The notes: generated from the sequence alone by a model not told the origin. Counted from the first letter of the stretch, positions 7,938 to 16,766 are shown. The stretch is 64,000 bases of DNA from Actinomadura mexicana (GCF_900188105.1 NZ_FZNP01000013.1:186001-250000); one strand, 5' to 3'. Numbers and translations: made by a program.

Positions 7938-8093
7938 TCAGTTCTTGATCTCGTAGCGCAGAAGTGTGATGCCGTTCTCGAATGCCGCGGCTTCGGCCAC
8001 CTTGAGGTCTTGCTGGTCTTCGAAGACGCGGGTTCCCTTGCCTCGTGAGGCCGGGCAGACCAGCATCCGGATCTCGTCGACGACGCCGGCGTC
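7938..8093 (-). pseudogene. Remnant of a RibD_C/dihydrofolate reductase-family protein
   Basis: The minus strand encodes about 51 residues ending at TGA 7938 that match the C-terminus of the reductase family: VVDEIRMLVCP, GKGTRVFED, then AAAFENGITLLRYEIKN. Upstream of 8093 the frame is lost; a neighbouring frame (FLVASVVAQAG) looks like the preceding stretch of the same protein, suggesting a frameshift. The NADPH-binding N-terminal half is absent. It is a dead fragment within the accessory island. Confidence 0.7.
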
Positions 8094-8341
8094 CGGCCGG
8101 CCTGAGCAACCACCGACGCCACGAGGAACCCGAGCCGACCACAGAGGTCAGCTCCGAACCGGAAGGGTCTCGGCACACCCGGGCAACCGGGACTCGATAG
8201 AATAGGGCAGTTTTTCACCCGGAGACCGGTTCGGTCGACGCTTCCCAGTGCCAAACCAAGAGTCGTCGCGGCAGCGGCTGTCGCATAGTCGGCATACGCG
8301 AGCAGCGGGCATTCAACCCAGCAGAATGAAGAGGCGAGACG

Positions 8342-8791
8342 ATGCCGGTGACCGACCACCAGATGGCGACCTTGCGGGCCCAACTCACCGGACGAATCGA
8401 CGAGCACCGGCGACTGCTCTCCCAGATGGACAACGCCATGGCCAACCAGTACCTGTCACTGGCGACCGCCGCCTTCTTCGAGGCGGCGATGCGGCGCTTC
8501 GTCCGCGATGGATCACCTGTGGACGACGCCGAGATCATCGAGTTCGTCACCTCGGTGCGCCTGCGACTCGGCGATCCCGACGACCTGGACCCCCAGGCGG
8601 CCGAAACCCTCATAAAGATCGCGATCGAGAAACTGCCCGTCGAGGCCAAGAACGGCATCAGCCCCGAACTCTCCAACAGCACGAAGATCATCCTTCTGTC
8701 AGGAATGGTCGGCGATCTGGACCCGACCCCCGACCAGCTCGAGGAATTCCTGAACGCGGCCCGAGCCATGACCGACAAAGCATTCTCGTGA
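8342..8791 (+). CDS. Hypothetical helical protein
   Basis: A 149-residue protein preceded by AAGAGG at a suitable distance from ATG 8342. It is predicted almost wholly helical and acidic, with no signal peptide or membrane segment. Phrases such as NQYLSLATAAFFEAAMRRF and the closing LEEFLNAARAMTDKAF do not bring any family to mind. It sits between the intact hydrolase and its decayed copy, and its base composition is slightly less GC-rich than core genes, consistent with acquired DNA. Confidence 0.6.
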   Translation: MPVTDHQMATLRAQLTGRIDEHRRLLSQMDNAMANQYLSLATAAFFEAAMRRFVRDGSPVDDAEIIEFVTSVRLRLGDPDDLDPQAAETLIKIAIEKLPVEAKNGISPELSNSTKIILLSGMVGDLDPTPDQLEEFLNAARAMTDKAFS

Positions 8792-8825
8792 CGAAATCTC
8801 TGAGGCCGTGGTGACGGGAACCGGC

Positions 8826-9266
8826 GGCCCGGGCCCGGCACTCGGTGGCGGACGGCTTCGCCGCGGCCACCATCGAGCTCCCCGGAAGCGGCGACCGGCC
8901 CCGTTCCGCCTCCGCGGAGCAGGCCCACGCCGACCTGCACCGGGCGCTGGAGGCCGGCGAACCGGTCGGCGAGGAGATCGTCGACCGGCTCGTCCTCCCG
9001 CTGGTCGACAGGGCGGTCCCCGAATGGCAGGCCGCCCTGGACGCCCTCCTGTCCCTGCCCGGGCTCGGCGGTCCGGTCGGGTTCTCGGGGGGAGTGATCG
9101 CCGTCGGCGTCCGGCTGGCGGTGGTCGAGCCGCGCATCTCGGCCGCCGTCCTGTTCGCCGGGAGCTTCATGCCACCCACCACCTTCGAGGAAGCCCGCCA
9201 GGTCACCATTCCGCTGCACGTCCTGCTGCAATGGGACGACGAAGGGAACGACCGGCAGGCCGCCCT
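8826..9266 (+). pseudogene. Truncated duplicate of the alpha/beta hydrolase
   Basis: This stretch aligns without gaps to 7217-7657 of the intact hydrolase at a constant offset of 1609 bp and is highly similar. It begins inside the gene (GGCCCGGGCCCGGCACTCGG in both copies) and keeps the GFSGG elbow. It lacks the first 58 or so codons and, after DRQAAL, the catalytic His region; a foreign tail leads to a stop at 9309. It cannot make a working hydrolase. A GTG at 8845 could start a short product, but this looks like a duplication remnant. Confidence 0.8.
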
Positions 9267-9353
9267 GTACGCGACCCCGCGTCCTAGCCAGACACCGGCC
9301 GCGAAGTAGGCCGTTTCTTTCTGCGGCGGAGGAGGACGGCTCGGCTGCCTGGT

Positions 9354-9391
9354 AGCACTGTGGCCCTGCCCGGGGGCAGGGCCACAGTGCT
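9354..9391. terminator. Long perfect hairpin downstream of fadE5
   Basis: An 18-bp perfect stem (AGCACTGTGGCCCTGCCC and its complement) with a minimal loop ends 5 bp before the stop of the minus-strand fadE5 gene. It would end fadE5 transcription and could also stop plus-strand readthrough from the island. Confidence 0.85.
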
Positions 9392-9396
9392 GCGGG

Positions 9397-11232
9397 TTAG
9401 AACGCGTCTTCGGGGAGGTCCATCACGTCGAGGGTGGTGGACTCGGTGACGGCGCGGTCGGAGGCGAGGCGGGGCAGGACGGTCTGGCAGAAGAACTGCG
9501 CGGCCGCGACCTTGCCGGTGTAGAACGCCTTGTCGGAGTCGGACACGTCGCCGCCGTCCAAGGCGTTGAGCGCGACCTCGGCCTGGCGGCACAGGAGCCA
9601 GGCGACGATCAGGTCGCCGAGGGCGAGCAGCAGGCGCGAGGAGTTGAGCCCGATCTTGTAGAGCTCCTTCGGGTTCTCCATCGAGCCGAGCGCCCAGCCG
9701 ACCATCGGGTCGATGATGCCCTGGACGTCGTCGAGGGCCCGGCCGAGTTGCGCGCGCTCGTTCTTGAGCCGGCCGTTGCCGGCCTCGGAGCCGGCGAACG
9801 TCCGGATCTCCTCGACGAGCACCTTCAGCGCCTCGCCGTTGTCTCGCAGGATCTTGCGGAAGAACAGGTCCTGGCCCTGGATCGCGGTGGTGCCCTCGTA
9901 CAGCGTGTCGATCTTGGAGTCGCGGATGTACTGCTCGATCGGGTACTCCTGCAGGAACCCGGACCCGCCGAGCGTCTGCAGCGACTCCGCGCCGAGCAGC
10001 GCGTACGCCCGCTCGGAGCCGAAGCCCTTCACGATCGGCAGCAGGAGGTCGTTGACCTTCTCGGCGGTCTCGTCCTTGCGGCCCTCGAACTCGGCGAGCT
10101 GCACGGCGTCCTGGTAGGACGCGGTGAGCAGCACGAGGGCGCGCATGCCCTCGGCGTAGGCCTTCTGCGTCATGAGGCTGCGCCGGACGTCCGGGTGGCG
10201 GGTGATCGTCACCCGCGGGGCGGACTTGTCCGTCATCTGGGTCATGTCCGCACCCTGGACGCGCTCCTTCGCGTACTCCAGCGCGTTGAGGTAGCCGGTC
10301 GACAGGGTGGCGATGGCCTTGGTGCCGACCATCATCCGCGCGTACTCGATGACGAGGAACATCTGCCGGATGCCCTGATGGACGTCGCCGACCAGGTAGC
10401 CGATCGCCGGGTGCCTCTCGCCGAGGGTGAGCTCGCAGGTCGTGGAGACCTTGAGGCCCATCTTCTTCTCGACGTTGGTCACGTAGGCGCCGTTGCGCTC
10501 GCCGAGCTCGCCGGTCTCCACGTCCACCAGGTACTTGGGGACGAGGAACATCGACAGGCCCTTGGTGCCGGGGCCGGCGCCCTCGGGGCGGGCCAGCACC
10601 AGGTGGAAGATGTTCTCGGACATGTCGTGCTCGGCCGAGGTGATGAAGCGCTTGACGCCCTCGATGTGCCAGGTGCCGTCCGGCTGCTGGACGGCCTTGG
10701 CGCGCCCGGCGCCGACGTCGGAGCCGGCGTCCGGCTCGGTCAGCACCATCGTGGCGCCCCACTGCCGCTCAAGGGCGAGCTCGGCGAACTTCTTCTGCTC
10801 GGGCGTGCCGATGTGCCAGAGGATCTGCGCGAAACCGGGGCCGGAGGCGAACATGTAGACGGCCGGGTTGGCGCCCAGCACCTGCTCGGCCACGGCCCAG
10901 GTCAGCGAGCGCGGGGCGCCGCTGCCGCCGAACTCGGGAGCGAGGTCGAGGCGGTACCACTCGGAGTCCATCCACGCCTTGAACGACTTCTTGAAGCCCT
11001 CCGGCATCGTGACCGTGCCCGCGGCGGGGTCGAACGACGGCGGGTTGCGGTCCGCCTCCTCGAAGGAGGCGGCGAGCGGGCCCTCGGCCAGCCGGTTCAC
11101 CTCGTCGAGGATGCTGCGCACGGTGTCCTCGTCCAGTTCGGCGTACGGGCCGCTGCCGAGGAGGTCCTGGCGCCTGAACACCTCGAAGAGGTTGAACTCC
11201 AGGTCCCGGAGGTTGCTCTTGTAGTGCCCCAT
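9397..11232 (-). CDS. fadE5: Acyl-CoA dehydrogenase FadE5
   Basis: A 611-residue FAD-dependent acyl-CoA dehydrogenase for the first step of fatty acid beta-oxidation. It has the same length as mycobacterial FadE5 and matches it closely from memory: start GHYKSNLRDLEFNLFEVF, GATMVLTEPDAGSDVGAG, STGYLNALEYAKERVQGADM, and RDSKIDTLYEGTTAIQ with the catalytic Glu. The extra N-terminal helical domain and C-terminal extension of this long subfamily are present. It is transcribed alone, with a terminator directly after it. Known FadE5 enzymes accept a wide range of acyl-CoA lengths. Confidence 0.95.
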   Translation of the reverse strand: MGHYKSNLRDLEFNLFEVFRRQDLLGSGPYAELDEDTVRSILDEVNRLAEGPLAASFEEADRNPPSFDPAAGTVTMPEGFKKSFKAWMDSEWYRLDLAPEFGGSGAPRSLTWAVAEQVLGANPAVYMFASGPGFAQILWHIGTPEQKKFAELALERQWGATMVLTEPDAGSDVGAGRAKAVQQPDGTWHIEGVKRFITSAEHDMSENIFHLVLARPEGAGPGTKGLSMFLVPKYLVDVETGELGERNGAYVTNVEKKMGLKVSTTCELTLGERHPAIGYLVGDVHQGIRQMFLVIEYARMMVGTKAIATLSTGYLNALEYAKERVQGADMTQMTDKSAPRVTITRHPDVRRSLMTQKAYAEGMRALVLLTASYQDAVQLAEFEGRKDETAEKVNDLLLPIVKGFGSERAYALLGAESLQTLGGSGFLQEYPIEQYIRDSKIDTLYEGTTAIQGQDLFFRKILRDNGEALKVLVEEIRTFAGSEAGNGRLKNERAQLGRALDDVQGIIDPMVGWALGSMENPKELYKIGLNSSRLLLALGDLIVAWLLCRQAEVALNALDGGDVSDSDKAFYTGKVAAAQFFCQTVLPRLASDRAVTESTTLDVMDLPEDAF

Positions 11233-11281
11233 TCGAGACTCCGTCTGGTTCCGGCGGCGACCGGCGGCCCCGCTGCGTACT

Positions 11282-11319
11282 GGTTAGTAACTCAACAGCA
11301 TGCTACCCGCTGGTAACCA
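11282..11319. promoter_or_regulatory. Candidate operator pair upstream of fadE5
   Basis: Two short dyads lie 50-90 bp upstream of the fadE5 start: GTTAGTAAC (11283-11291) and TGGTAACCA (11311-11319). Their spacing and position would suit a TetR- or FadR-type regulator of fatty acid genes. No regulator gene is adjacent, so this is only a candidate. Confidence 0.3.
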
Positions 11320-11498
11320 CTGACAACCACCCCAATCGTGCGCTTTCCGGGAAGGCAGGCCACATCGATACCACGCCCGCCTCCTCCGCGTGACCCAAGT
11401 CACGAAGCCCCCTTGAGTCGCACCCTCCTACGCCCCGCGCGGCGGGGGTGGCAAGATCAGGCGGGCCGAATTCACCGCGGTGCACGAGGAGGTGCGCA

Positions 11499-12836
11499 AT
11501 GAGGCTGGAGGAGGAGGCCGCCCCGAGGCTGACCGTCATCGGGACCGGCTACCTCGGCGCCACGCACGCGATCTGCATGGCCGTGCTGGGGTTCGAGGTC
11601 CTCGGCGTGGACGTCGACCGGCACAAGATCGAGCGACTGGCGTCGGGCGAGGTCCCGATCTTCGAACCGGGGCTGCCGGAGCTGCTCACCAAGGCGCTCG
11701 ACTCGGGCCGGCTCCGGTTCACCACCTCCTTCGCGGAGGCCGGGGAGTTCGGGGACGTCCATTTCGTGTGCGTGGGGACGCCCCAGCAAGCCGATTCGGA
11801 CGCCGCGGACCTGACCTACGTCGACGCCGCCGTCCGCTCCCTGGCGCCGCATCTGCGCCGCAGGTCCCTGGTCGTCGGCAAGTCCACCGTGCCGGTCGGG
11901 ACGGCCGCGCGCCTCACCGGCCTCGTGCAGGAGCTGGCGCCCGCCGGGACCGATGTCGAGCTGGCCTGGAACCCCGAGTTCCTCCGCGAGGGCTTCGCCG
12001 TGGACGACACGCTGCGCCCCGACCGGCTGGTGTTCGGCGTCGCGTCCGACTGGGCGCACGAGCGGCTGCGGGCGGCGTTCAAGCCCGTCCTCGACCTCGG
12101 CACCCCGGTGATCCGCACGGACCTCGCGACCGCCGAGCTGGTCAAGGTCGCGGCGAACTCCTTCCTCGCCACGAAGATCTCCTACATCAACGCGATGGCC
12201 GAGGTCTGCGAGGCGGTCGGCGCCGACGTCAAGGACCTGGCCGACTCGCTGGCGCTGGACGACCGCATCGGCGGCAAGTTCCTGCGGCCGGGCCTGGGCT
12301 TCGGCGGCGGCTGCCTGCCCAAGGACATCCGGGCGTTCGCGCACCGCGCCGAGGAGATCGGCGTCGGCCAGGCCGTGTCGTTCCTGCGCGAGGTGGACGA
12401 CATCAACCGGCGCCGCAGGGCCCGCACCGTCGACCTCGTCCGTGGGCTGCTGGGCGGCGACCTCGCCGGCAAGCGCGTGGCCGCCTGGGGCGCCGCGTTC
12501 AAGCCCAACTCCGACGACATCCGGGACGCTCCCGCGCTGGACGTGGCGCGCACCATCCACGGCCTCGGCGGGGACGTGCGCGTCTACGACCCGGTCGCCC
12601 TCGACAACGCCCGCCGCGCGTTCCCCGAACTCACCTACGGCGAGAGCGCGTTCGACGTGGCGCGGGACGCCGACGTCGTCGTCCTGCTGACCGAGTGGTC
12701 GGACTTCCGGGAGGTCGAGCCGGAGGCGCTGGCCGGGGTCGTCCGGCACAGACGGGTCGTGGACGGGCGGCACGCGCTCGACGCCGCCCGCTGGCGCGCG
12801 GCGGGCTGGGAGTACCGCGCCCTGGGCCGGTCCTGA
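11499..12836 (+). CDS. UDP-glucose 6-dehydrogenase
   Basis: A 445-residue enzyme oxidising UDP-glucose to UDP-glucuronate with two NAD+, a precursor for glycans. It has the NAD-binding VIGTGYLG near residue 14, the central ELVKVAANSFLATKISYIN helix with catalytic Lys, and GFGGGCLPKD with the nucleophilic Cys, then the UDP-binding C-terminal domain (AFKPNSDDIRDAPAL). ATG 11499 is chosen because GAGGAGG precedes it; the upstream GTG frame lacks such a site. It stands alone, ended by a hairpin at its stop codon. Confidence 0.92.
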   Translation: MRLEEEAAPRLTVIGTGYLGATHAICMAVLGFEVLGVDVDRHKIERLASGEVPIFEPGLPELLTKALDSGRLRFTTSFAEAGEFGDVHFVCVGTPQQADSDAADLTYVDAAVRSLAPHLRRRSLVVGKSTVPVGTAARLTGLVQELAPAGTDVELAWNPEFLREGFAVDDTLRPDRLVFGVASDWAHERLRAAFKPVLDLGTPVIRTDLATAELVKVAANSFLATKISYINAMAEVCEAVGADVKDLADSLALDDRIGGKFLRPGLGFGGGCLPKDIRAFAHRAEEIGVGQAVSFLREVDDINRRRRARTVDLVRGLLGGDLAGKRVAAWGAAFKPNSDDIRDAPALDVARTIHGLGGDVRVYDPVALDNARRAFPELTYGESAFDVARDADVVVLLTEWSDFREVEPEALAGVVRHRRVVDGRHALDAARWRAAGWEYRALGRS

Positions 12837-12871
12837 ACAGGGACCGGCCCCCGCGCCGAGTGGGCGCGGGG
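12824..12871 (+). terminator. Two adjacent hairpins after the UDP-glucose dehydrogenase gene
   Basis: The first stem (GGGCCGGTCC/GGACCGGCCC) spans the stop codon, with a 7-nt loop. The second (CCCCGCGCC/GGCGCGGGG) follows immediately. Together they separate the gene from the riboswitch downstream. Confidence 0.65.
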
Positions 12872-12937
12872 AACACCGCGCGTTCCAGGGCCGTTGGTCA
12901 AGACGAGGGCCACGCCCATGCGGGCGACGGGTCTCTC

Positions 12938-12977
12938 CCGGACGAGGTGCGCCGTACCCGGAACGCGAAGACGGCGC
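12938..12977 (+). promoter_or_regulatory. Guanidine-III (ykkC-III) riboswitch aptamer
   Basis: The 40-nt element follows the guanidine-III pattern very closely. P1 pairs CCGG (12938-12941) with CCGG (12958-12961). The conserved ACGAGG follows the first P1 strand, and GCGCCGT (12949-12955) forms a perfect 7-bp pseudoknot with ACGGCGC (12971-12977). From memory the first 24 nt equal the crystallised Thermobifida fusca aptamer; the linker differs. The ribosome binding site CGGGAG of the exporter gene lies about 24 nt downstream, so guanidine binding probably controls translation. Confidence 0.92.
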
Positions 12978-13013
12978 GTGACAGCACTCGTCTCGTTCTC
13001 CGGGAGCACCACC

Positions 13014-13337
13014 ATGGCCTGGATCCTCGTCATCGTCGCCGGCCTCTTCGAGGTCGCCATGGCCCTGTGCCTGAAGGCAAGCAAGGGCTTCACCCAGCCG
13101 CTGGAGTCGGCGGGATTCCTCGTGTTCGCCGCAGCGTCCTTCGGCCTGCTCACCATCGCCCTCAAGCACCTGGAGGTCGGCACCGCCTACGCCGTCTGGG
13201 TCGGCATCGGGGCGGTCGGGACGGCGGCCCTCGGCATGCTCGTCATGGGCGACGAGGTCTCCGCGACCCGCATCGTCGCGCTCGCGCTCATCGTCCTCGG
13301 GGTCGTCGGGCTGAACCTCGCCGGAGGCGGCCACTGA
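13014..13337 (+). CDS. Guanidinium exporter, SMR family (Gdx/SugE)
   Basis: A 107-residue inner-membrane protein with four predicted helices. The essential Glu13 lies in GLFEVAMA, followed by the Gdx-type GFT, and the long GTAYAVWVGIGAVGTAALG motif is typical of the Gdx/SugE branch, which exchanges guanidinium for protons. The usual GLFEVGWA reads GLFEVAMA, so a conserved Trp is replaced by Met. ATG 13014 follows CGGGAG. The guanidine-III riboswitch just upstream strongly supports guanidinium as substrate rather than quaternary ammonium drugs. Confidence 0.93.
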   Translation: MAWILVIVAGLFEVAMALCLKASKGFTQPLESAGFLVFAAASFGLLTIALKHLEVGTAYAVWVGIGAVGTAALGMLVMGDEVSATRIVALALIVLGVVGLNLAGGGH

Positions 13338-13500
13338 CCGGCAGGGCGGAGCAGCAGCGCGAACGGCCGGCAACGGCCAGCAACGGCCAGCAACGGCCAC
13401 CGCCATCGCAGGTCAGCCAAGTTCCCCGGAACGTAATCTCCCGTAACAGCGTCTATGGGACGAGAGCGCGGGGAGTCGCTCGAACACGGGAGGACGGACC

Positions 13501-14286
13501 TTGGTCTTCAAGAAGCTGCGTCAGGCGATGGGCATCGGCGGCCCCTCGATCGAGACGATCCTGCACGACCCGAACACGACGCCCGGCGGCGTCGTCACCG
13601 GCGAGATCGCCATCATCGGAGGCCAGCACAACTCCGACATCAAGGCGGTGAACCTCGCCCTGCGCACCAGGGTCGAGGTCGAGTCGGGCGACAACGAGTA
13701 CACCTCGAACCTGGAGTACGCCAAGATGCCGGTCGCGGGCGGGTTCAGCCTGCAGGAGGGCGCGCGGCACAGCATCCCGTTCCAGTTCCCCATCCCGTGG
13801 GAGGCGCCGCTCACCCACATGTACGGGCGCCAGCTGCACGGCACGACCGTCGGGATCGCGACGGAGCTGGAGGTGACGGGCGCGGTCGACCCGGGCGACC
13901 TCGACCCGATCGCCGTCCACCCGCTGCCCGCGCAGGAGCGCCTCCTCGTGGCGTTCTCCAACCTCGGCTTCCAGTTCCGCAACGCCGACTGCGAGAAGGG
14001 CCGCATCTGGGGCGTCCACCAGGAGCTGCCCTTCTACCAGGAGATCGAGTTCTATCCGCCGGGGCAGTACGCGCGCGGCATCAAGCAGCTCGAAGTGACG
14101 TTCGTGTCCTCCCCGCGGTCGATGGAGGTCGTGCTGGAGCTCGACAAGCGCGGCGGGGTGTTCACCGAGGGCCATGACGCGTTCAGCCGCTTCACGGTCG
14201 ACTACGCGACCGTCGAGCAGACCAACTGGGAGCAGCAGCTCGACGGCTTCCTGCGGGACGCCGGGCGCAGGCGGGGCTTCTTCTGA
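13501..14286 (+). CDS. Spo0M-family sporulation control protein
   Basis: A 261-residue cytoplasmic protein of the arrestin-like Spo0M family. The family start VFKKLRQAMGIGGPSIETIL, the RHSIPFQFPIPWEAPLTHM strand region and the EIEFYPPGQY loop are clear. The start codon is TTG 13501, fixed by GGGAGGA 7 nt upstream. In Bacillus, Spo0M affects sporulation and septum-related functions; actinobacterial copies are common but their role is not settled. A strong hairpin follows the gene. Confidence 0.88.
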   Translation: MVFKKLRQAMGIGGPSIETILHDPNTTPGGVVTGEIAIIGGQHNSDIKAVNLALRTRVEVESGDNEYTSNLEYAKMPVAGGFSLQEGARHSIPFQFPIPWEAPLTHMYGRQLHGTTVGIATELEVTGAVDPGDLDPIAVHPLPAQERLLVAFSNLGFQFRNADCEKGRIWGVHQELPFYQEIEFYPPGQYARGIKQLEVTFVSSPRSMEVVLELDKRGGVFTEGHDAFSRFTVDYATVEQTNWEQQLDGFLRDAGRRRGFF

Positions 14287-14317
14287 TCGCCGTCCACACC
14301 GTCCAGCCGTTCACGGG

Positions 14318-14351
14318 GATCCCCTCCGCGATGCCGATCGCGGAGGGGATC
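14318..14351 (+). terminator. Perfect hairpin after spo0M
   Basis: A 15-bp perfect stem (GATCCCCTCCGCGAT with its complement) and a 4-nt loop lie 31 bp after the Spo0M stop and just before the next gene. Confidence 0.85.
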
Positions 14352-14371
14352 TCCGCGTGGAGAGAGGTCCC

Positions 14372-15829
14372 GTGCCCCTGCCCCCCGGACTGAGCAACGC
14401 GGAACGGCGCCTGTGGACGGCGTTCCCCAACGGCTCGACCGTCGTCCTCGGCGAGGACCGGCCGGCCGGCCCCCTGCCCGACCGCATCGTCCGCGCCGAG
14501 ATCATCACCAGGCTGCTGCTCGGCGAGTGCGAGCCGCGGCCCGGCGCGGTCGCGGCCGTCCGGCTCCGCGGCGCCTACATCACCGGGCGGCTGGACGTCG
14601 CGGGCGGGCGGGTCGAGGCGGAGCTGCTCCTGGAGGACTGCCGGCTCGTGGAGGAGCCGGTGTTCGCCAACGCCGCGACGCGCCAGCTCCGCTTCTCCGA
14701 CTGCCGGATGCCCGGCTTCGACGGCGGCGGCCTTCGCGCCGACGGCTTCCTCAGCCTGTCCGGGTCGGACATCGAGGGGGAGGTCCGGCTGCCGCGGGCG
14801 CAGATCCTCGGCGGCCTGCGGATGAACGGGACGCGGGTCACCGCGTCCGCCCCGGAGAAGTGGGCCGTCTCCGGCGGCGCCCTCGTCGTGGAGGCCGGGG
14901 CGTTCATCCGGGACGCCGAGATCACCGGCGGGGTGCGGTTCGCGGGCGCGCGGATGAACGGCGGGCTGTTCATGGAGCGGACCAGGCTCGTCAATCCGGG
15001 CCGCCTCGCCCTGGACGCGCAGAACATGGTCGTCGAGGACACCGCCGAGCTGAGCCACGGGTTCAGCACGTTCGGCACCGTCCGCCTGCGCAGCGCCCGC
15101 ATCAACGGCATCCTGTCGTTCGCCCGGGGCCGCCTGGACTCCTCCGATCCGGCCCGGATGGCCCTGCACGCCAGCCACATGCAGGTCGACGAGCTGCTGC
15201 TGTGGCCGGAGGAGCGGATCAAGGGCCGGGTCTCGCTGTCGTACTCCAGGATCGACCTGCTCATGGACCACCCGGACATCTGGCCGGACGAGCTGTACCT
15301 GAACGGCATGACGTACCAGACGCTGCGCGGCGCCGAGTTCAAGGACCGGCTCAGCTGGGTGTCGCGGGACGAGGAGTTCCATCTCCAGCCGTACGAGCAG
15401 CTCGCCGGGTGGTACCACAGCATCGGCCACGACGACCTGGCCCGGAAGGTCCAGCTCGCCAAGCTGCGGGCGCGCCGCCGCGGGCTGCACCCGGTCCCCG
15501 GGGCGTGGAACCACGTGCTCGACTGGACGGTGGGGTTCGGCTACCGGCCCTGGCTGGCGTTCGCATGGTTCGCCGCGTTGCTGGCCGTCGGGACGACGGT
15601 GTTCTCGATCGAGCATCCCCGTGCGGTCAAGCCGCCGAACGAGCTGCCCTCCTTCCACGCGCTGATCTACACGCTGGACCTGCTGATCCCGCTCGACACG
15701 TTCGGGCAGCAGCTGTCCTACGACGCGGTGAGCTGGTCCCGCTGGGTGGCGTACGCGCTGGTCGCGACGGGGTGGGTGCTGGTGACGGCGCTGATCGCCG
15801 GCGCGACGCGGGTGCTGCGCCCGAACTGA
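14372..15829 (+). CDS. Membrane protein with extended beta-helix (pentapeptide-like) domain
   Basis: A 485-residue protein. Residues about 50-350 form repeated short strands (RGAYITGRLDVAGG, SLSGSDIEGEVRLPRAQILG) resembling a pentapeptide-like beta-helix. The C-terminus carries two membrane helices (WLAFAWFAALLAVGTTVFSI and WVAYALVATGWVLVTALIAG) flanking a short extracytoplasmic loop that looks like the two-helix end of a potassium-channel-like module. GTG 14372 follows GAGAGAGG. Similar actinobacterial proteins are often annotated as membrane-associated oxidoreductase, but no cofactor site is visible. A distant relative lies at 27536-29020. Confidence 0.75.
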   Translation: MPLPPGLSNAERRLWTAFPNGSTVVLGEDRPAGPLPDRIVRAEIITRLLLGECEPRPGAVAAVRLRGAYITGRLDVAGGRVEAELLLEDCRLVEEPVFANAATRQLRFSDCRMPGFDGGGLRADGFLSLSGSDIEGEVRLPRAQILGGLRMNGTRVTASAPEKWAVSGGALVVEAGAFIRDAEITGGVRFAGARMNGGLFMERTRLVNPGRLALDAQNMVVEDTAELSHGFSTFGTVRLRSARINGILSFARGRLDSSDPARMALHASHMQVDELLLWPEERIKGRVSLSYSRIDLLMDHPDIWPDELYLNGMTYQTLRGAEFKDRLSWVSRDEEFHLQPYEQLAGWYHSIGHDDLARKVQLAKLRARRRGLHPVPGAWNHVLDWTVGFGYRPWLAFAWFAALLAVGTTVFSIEHPRAVKPPNELPSFHALIYTLDLLIPLDTFGQQLSYDAVSWSRWVAYALVATGWVLVTALIAGATRVLRPN

Positions 15830-15915
15830 GCCGCGGACCGGCCCGGGGCGGGACCGAACCAGGGCGCCGCCCCGAACGTCCATCCGGGGTAGGGGATCGA
15901 CGAGAATGGGACGCC

Positions 15916-16674
15916 ATGGGCACGTATCTGATCACGGGCGCGACGGGCGGCATCGGCACGGCGGTGGCGGAGCTGCTGCGCGAGCGCGGGCACGACCTCC
16001 TTCTCACCGGCCGCTCCGCCGAGCGCCTGGACAAGCTCGCCGCGACGCTGCGCGGCGGCGCGCACGCGGCCACGCAGGTCATCCACCGGGGAGCGGTCGC
16101 CTCGCCGCCGCGCGCGGCGTCCATCGGCACGATCGCGCTCGACCTGACCGAGCCGCGCCGCATCGAGGCGCGGCTCGCGGCGGCCGGGATCCCCGCCCGG
16201 CTGGACGGCGTCGTCCACGCGGCGGGGATGGTGCATCTGGGGACGGTCGGCGCCACCGAGGCCGACGAGTGGCTGGAGCACCTGTCGGTCAACCTGGTGT
16301 CGGCGGCGGAGCTGACGCGGCTGCTGCTGCCCGCGCTGCGCGCCGCCGGGGGGCACGTGGTGTTCGTCAACTCCACCGCCGGGCTGCGCGCCAACCCCGA
16401 ATGGTCGGCGTACGCGGCGAGCAAGTTCGGGCTGCGCGCGCTGGCCGACTCGCTGCGCGCGGAGGAGCCGTCCCTGCGCGTCACGACCGTCTACCCGGGG
16501 CGGACGGCCACGGAGATGCAGCGCAGCGTGCGCGCCCAGGAGGGCCACCCCTACGCCGAGGACGACTTCGCGGCACCCGCCACCGTCGCGCGCGTGCTGG
16601 TCGCCGCGCTGGAGACGCCGCGCGACGCGGTCGTCTCGGACGTCACCATCAGGCCGAACCCGTCGCGGAGCTGA
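15916..16674 (+). CDS. Short-chain dehydrogenase/reductase
   Basis: A 252-residue NAD(P)-dependent oxidoreductase of the classical SDR type. The cofactor motif TGATGGIG is near the start, HAAG and the catalytic Ser (NSTAG) follow, and the active-site pair lies in YAASK. After the second strand there is an insertion (HAATQVIHRGAVASPPRA) not usual in the family. ATG 15916 fits the family start. The substrate is unknown. It is followed by a perfect hairpin. Confidence 0.88.
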   Translation: MGTYLITGATGGIGTAVAELLRERGHDLLLTGRSAERLDKLAATLRGGAHAATQVIHRGAVASPPRAASIGTIALDLTEPRRIEARLAAAGIPARLDGVVHAAGMVHLGTVGATEADEWLEHLSVNLVSAAELTRLLLPALRAAGGHVVFVNSTAGLRANPEWSAYAASKFGLRALADSLRAEEPSLRVTTVYPGRTATEMQRSVRAQEGHPYAEDDFAAPATVARVLVAALETPRDAVVSDVTIRPNPSRS

Positions 16675-16707
16675 CGGCCGCGTCGCCGCGCCACGGCGAC
16701 GCGGCCG
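16675..16707 (+). terminator. Perfect hairpin directly after the SDR stop
   Basis: A 14-bp perfect stem (CGGCCGCGTCGCCG and its complement) with a 5-nt loop begins at the base after the SDR stop codon. Confidence 0.85.
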
Positions 16708-16766
16708 CCCTCACCCGTGCGGAGCGACGGGGCAGGAGTCCTACGGCCCCGTCGCCGCCGCGCCGA

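Noticed and set aside
12837..13013. Guanidine-I or guanidine-II riboswitch in the exporter leader
   Set aside because: ACGA/ACGG tetraloops lack flanking stems and the guanidine-I core is absent, while guanidine-III fits with P1 and a perfect pseudoknot.
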